This document shows, in pieces, positions 42,921 to 44,343 of a DNA stretch of 44,343 nt (its first letter is position 1; each line of letters starts with the position of its first letter). The position numbers and the translations under genes were made by a program. The notes beneath the pieces were generated by a model. The model was not told the origin of the DNA, did not search any database, and saw only the letters and a list, made by a program, of their open reading frames with translations. The stretch spans positions 1-44,343 of the forward strand of contig SPIB01000005.1 of the NCBI GenBank assembly GCA_004535785.1, given 5' to 3'. The DNA is from Gammaproteobacteria bacterium LSUCC0112. Lineage in GTDB: Bacteria > Pseudomonadota > Gammaproteobacteria > Pseudomonadales > Pseudohongiellaceae.

Positions 42921-44102
42921 GTGCAAAAGACGTTTCGAACATTCTTTTTTCTGACAGCGCTGCTCATGCTGAGTGCGTGTCAGTTTGCTGGCCTGAGTCC
43001 GGGATTCAGGGAAGATGTTGAACTCGAGTCCCGGATACTAGGCACAAATTTGCAGGTCCCTGACATCGATTTACTGGCCCTTGATCAGTCAGTGATCGAC
43101 TATCTGGATGCCAATATCGAGCCAGGACTCGGTGGGTGGGCACTGGTCGAGCGCTTGCAGACCTTGTTATTCACACCCGAATTTCTCGATATCCAATATG
43201 ATGACCGGGCAAATTTTACCGCATCCGAAGCGTTTGAAGCGCGTCGGGCAAATTGTTTGTCATTGGTCAATTTGTACATTGGTATGGCACGGCATCTCGG
43301 TTTGGATGTCCGATATCAGACGGTCCAGATCCGTCCTATGTGGAATCGGCGCGGCGAGTTGCTCATACTCAGTGAACATATCAATGCGCTCGGGCGTATG
43401 GGGCCCAGTACTCAATATATCGTTGACTTTACGCCTGAGGTCAGACTGCAGCAACAGACTGCAGAGGTCATCACCGATGAGCAGGCAAAGGCACTTTATT
43501 TCAACAATTTGGCGGTGGAGTTGCTAGTTGAAGGGCAGCCGCAGCAGGCGCTTGAGCTTTTTCGGGTGGCACTGGCACTGGACGCTTCGCTGGCGATGGC
43601 CTGGAATAATATAGGTAGCGCGCTGGGACGCCTCGATCAACCCCAGTTGGCGGAATACAGCTTTTTGAAGGCGTCATTGCTCGATCGCAGTAATGCCAGT
43701 GCCGTCAACAATCTTGCTCGCTATTATGCTGAGATAGGTGAAACGGCTAAATCCCAGCGCTATCGCCGCGCGGTACAGTCGTATAACAACCGCAACCCTT
43801 ATTACCATTACATGCTCGGTAATCTTGCGTTCGAAGAAAAAAGCTTTGAGGCCGCCCGGGAGCATTTTAAGGAAGCTATTCGCCGCAATGATCTGGAGCC
43901 CGATTTCTATCTGGCGTTGGGGATGACGTTCAGAGAGTTGGGCGACGAAAAAGCGTATGATGACCTTTCGATGATGTCCGTCGCCATCAGAGAATTGGGT
44001 GACCAGACCTACCGTGCCAGCCAGAACCGGTTGCGACGTCTTGAATCTCGTTCGATTCTTCGCTCAACCAGCGCTGGACTGACTATTCAGGTTGTTGATT
44101 AG
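42921..44102 (+). CDS. Lipoprotein with transglutaminase-like and TPR domains
   Basis: A 393-residue putative outer- or inner-membrane lipoprotein. The signal region ends in lipobox LSAC (Cys20). A transglutaminase-like fold follows (about 70-185) with a plausible Cys-His-Asp triad: ANCLSLVNLYIGMARHLGL, LSEHINALG and YIVDFTPE. The C-terminal part (about 190-350) holds about four tetratricopeptide repeats (NNLAVELLVEGQPQQALELF, NNIGSALGRLDQPQLAEYSF). Family function is unknown; peptide cross-linking or binding in the periplasm is inference. The GTG at 42921 is chosen because AGGGTGA lies six bases upstream, rather than GTG 42912. It overlaps the end of the convergent synthetase gene by 4 bp. 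Confidence 0.75.
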   Translation: MQKTFRTFFFLTALLMLSACQFAGLSPGFREDVELESRILGTNLQVPDIDLLALDQSVIDYLDANIEPGLGGWALVERLQTLLFTPEFLDIQYDDRANFTASEAFEARRANCLSLVNLYIGMARHLGLDVRYQTVQIRPMWNRRGELLILSEHINALGRMGPSTQYIVDFTPEVRLQQQTAEVITDEQAKALYFNNLAVELLVEGQPQQALELFRVALALDASLAMAWNNIGSALGRLDQPQLAEYSFLKASLLDRSNASAVNNLARYYAEIGETAKSQRYRRAVQSYNNRNPYYHYMLGNLAFEEKSFEAAREHFKEAIRRNDLEPDFYLALGMTFRELGDEKAYDDLSMMSVAIRELGDQTYRASQNRLRRLESRSILRSTSAGLTIQVVD

Positions 44103-44343
44103 GATGTGATGTGCAACACCACGTTATAAGCGCTCAATAACTCCTCGGTTGCTGATCGTTGAGTGTCATCCTGCAGCTTTATCGTTGCATTCATACCTGT
44201 TTTGTTATCAGCCTTACAGATGACCTCCGCGTTTATGCCTGACTTTGTGAGATGCTCGGTCAATACTGTGGCGCTGATTTGTTCGCGAAGTACGGGTCTG
44301 AATATTTTACCAACCGCGGTCATGGGCATTGCTGAAATAATCT
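44099..44343 (-). CDS. Acyl-CoA synthetase, C-terminal end (partial at the window edge)
   Basis: The last ~80 residues of an AMP-binding (ANL family) acyl-CoA synthetase. The frame stays open to the window edge, so the N-terminus lies beyond. The sequence PMTAVGKIFRPVLR, containing the conserved catalytic-type Lys, is the typical C-terminal signature of fatty-acyl- or medium-chain acyl-CoA synthetases (TAVGKIFKP-like), which activate a carboxylic acid with ATP and CoA. Substrate length cannot be read from this part. Confidence 0.85.
   Translation of the reverse strand, partial: IISAMPMTAVGKIFRPVLREQISATVLTEHLTKSGINAEVICKADNKTGMNATIKLQDDTQRSATEELLSAYNVVLHITS

Overview
The window looks like chromosomal DNA of a free-living, aerobic, Gram-negative gammaproteobacterium, plausibly aquatic or marine. 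The basis is a gammaproteobacterial-style PhoB/PhoR/PhoU set, UbiC, an OadGAB sodium-pumping decarboxylase, CysE, ETF-ubiquinone oxidoreductase, a TonB-dependent receptor and many lipid/CoA enzymes. I see no phage, insertion sequence, CRISPR array or tRNA. The genus cannot be read from the sequence alone.

Layout. 1-250: the tail of an rRNA operon (spacer, 5S rRNA, strong terminator). 411-4062: envelope genes (DUF5916 outer-membrane protein, NnrU-like membrane protein, small lipoprotein). 4107-7510: the oadGAB operon. 7556-12198: serine acetyltransferase, a chemoreceptor with a good flagellar-sigma (sigma-28) promoter, and a GT39 glycosyltransferase carrying an extra Ig-like domain. 12348-18501: a phosphate/polyphosphate block (ppx, ppk, phoU, phoR, phoB) with Pho boxes ahead of phoU and phoB. 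18779-21728: OmpA-like porin, ubiC, and a class III CoA-transferase. 21720-23297: a periplasmic protein whose N-terminus is built on a 21-bp tandem repeat. 23298-23776: about 480 bp without a convincing gene but with strong hairpins and an intrinsic terminator. 23777-29082: aminotransferase, MDR reductase, two SDRs and an acyl-CoA dehydrogenase, a likely catabolic cluster. 29224-33331: FAD amine-oxidase-like enzyme, a CadC-type membrane regulator that looks short, and an HtrA/DegQ protease. 33536-44343: serine beta-lactamase-like hydrolase, NfsA nitroreductase, second CoA-transferase, exported methyltransferase, TonB-dependent receptor, TIGR01777 epimerase, ETF-QO, a transglutaminase/TPR lipoprotein and the 3' end of an acyl-CoA synthetase.

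How the genes fit together. The ppx-ppk-phoU-phoRB block couples phosphate sensing to polyphosphate making and breaking. The MDR/SDR/acyl-CoA dehydrogenase genes, two CoA-transferases, acyl-CoA synthetase and ETF-QO point to beta-oxidation-like breakdown of acyl substrates, with ETF-QO passing electrons to ubiquinone. The rest is mostly envelope biology.

Most unusual points: 9-nt homopolymer tracts inside the 5' portions of phoR and of the tandem-repeat periplasmic gene (possible slippage switches); the structured leader/terminator ahead of the aminotransferase; a secreted SAM-methyltransferase fold; a possible rearrangement point near 30.5 kb; and five convergent gene pairs whose 3' ends overlap. 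No clearly new multi-gene system was found. The candidates are offered as testable leads.
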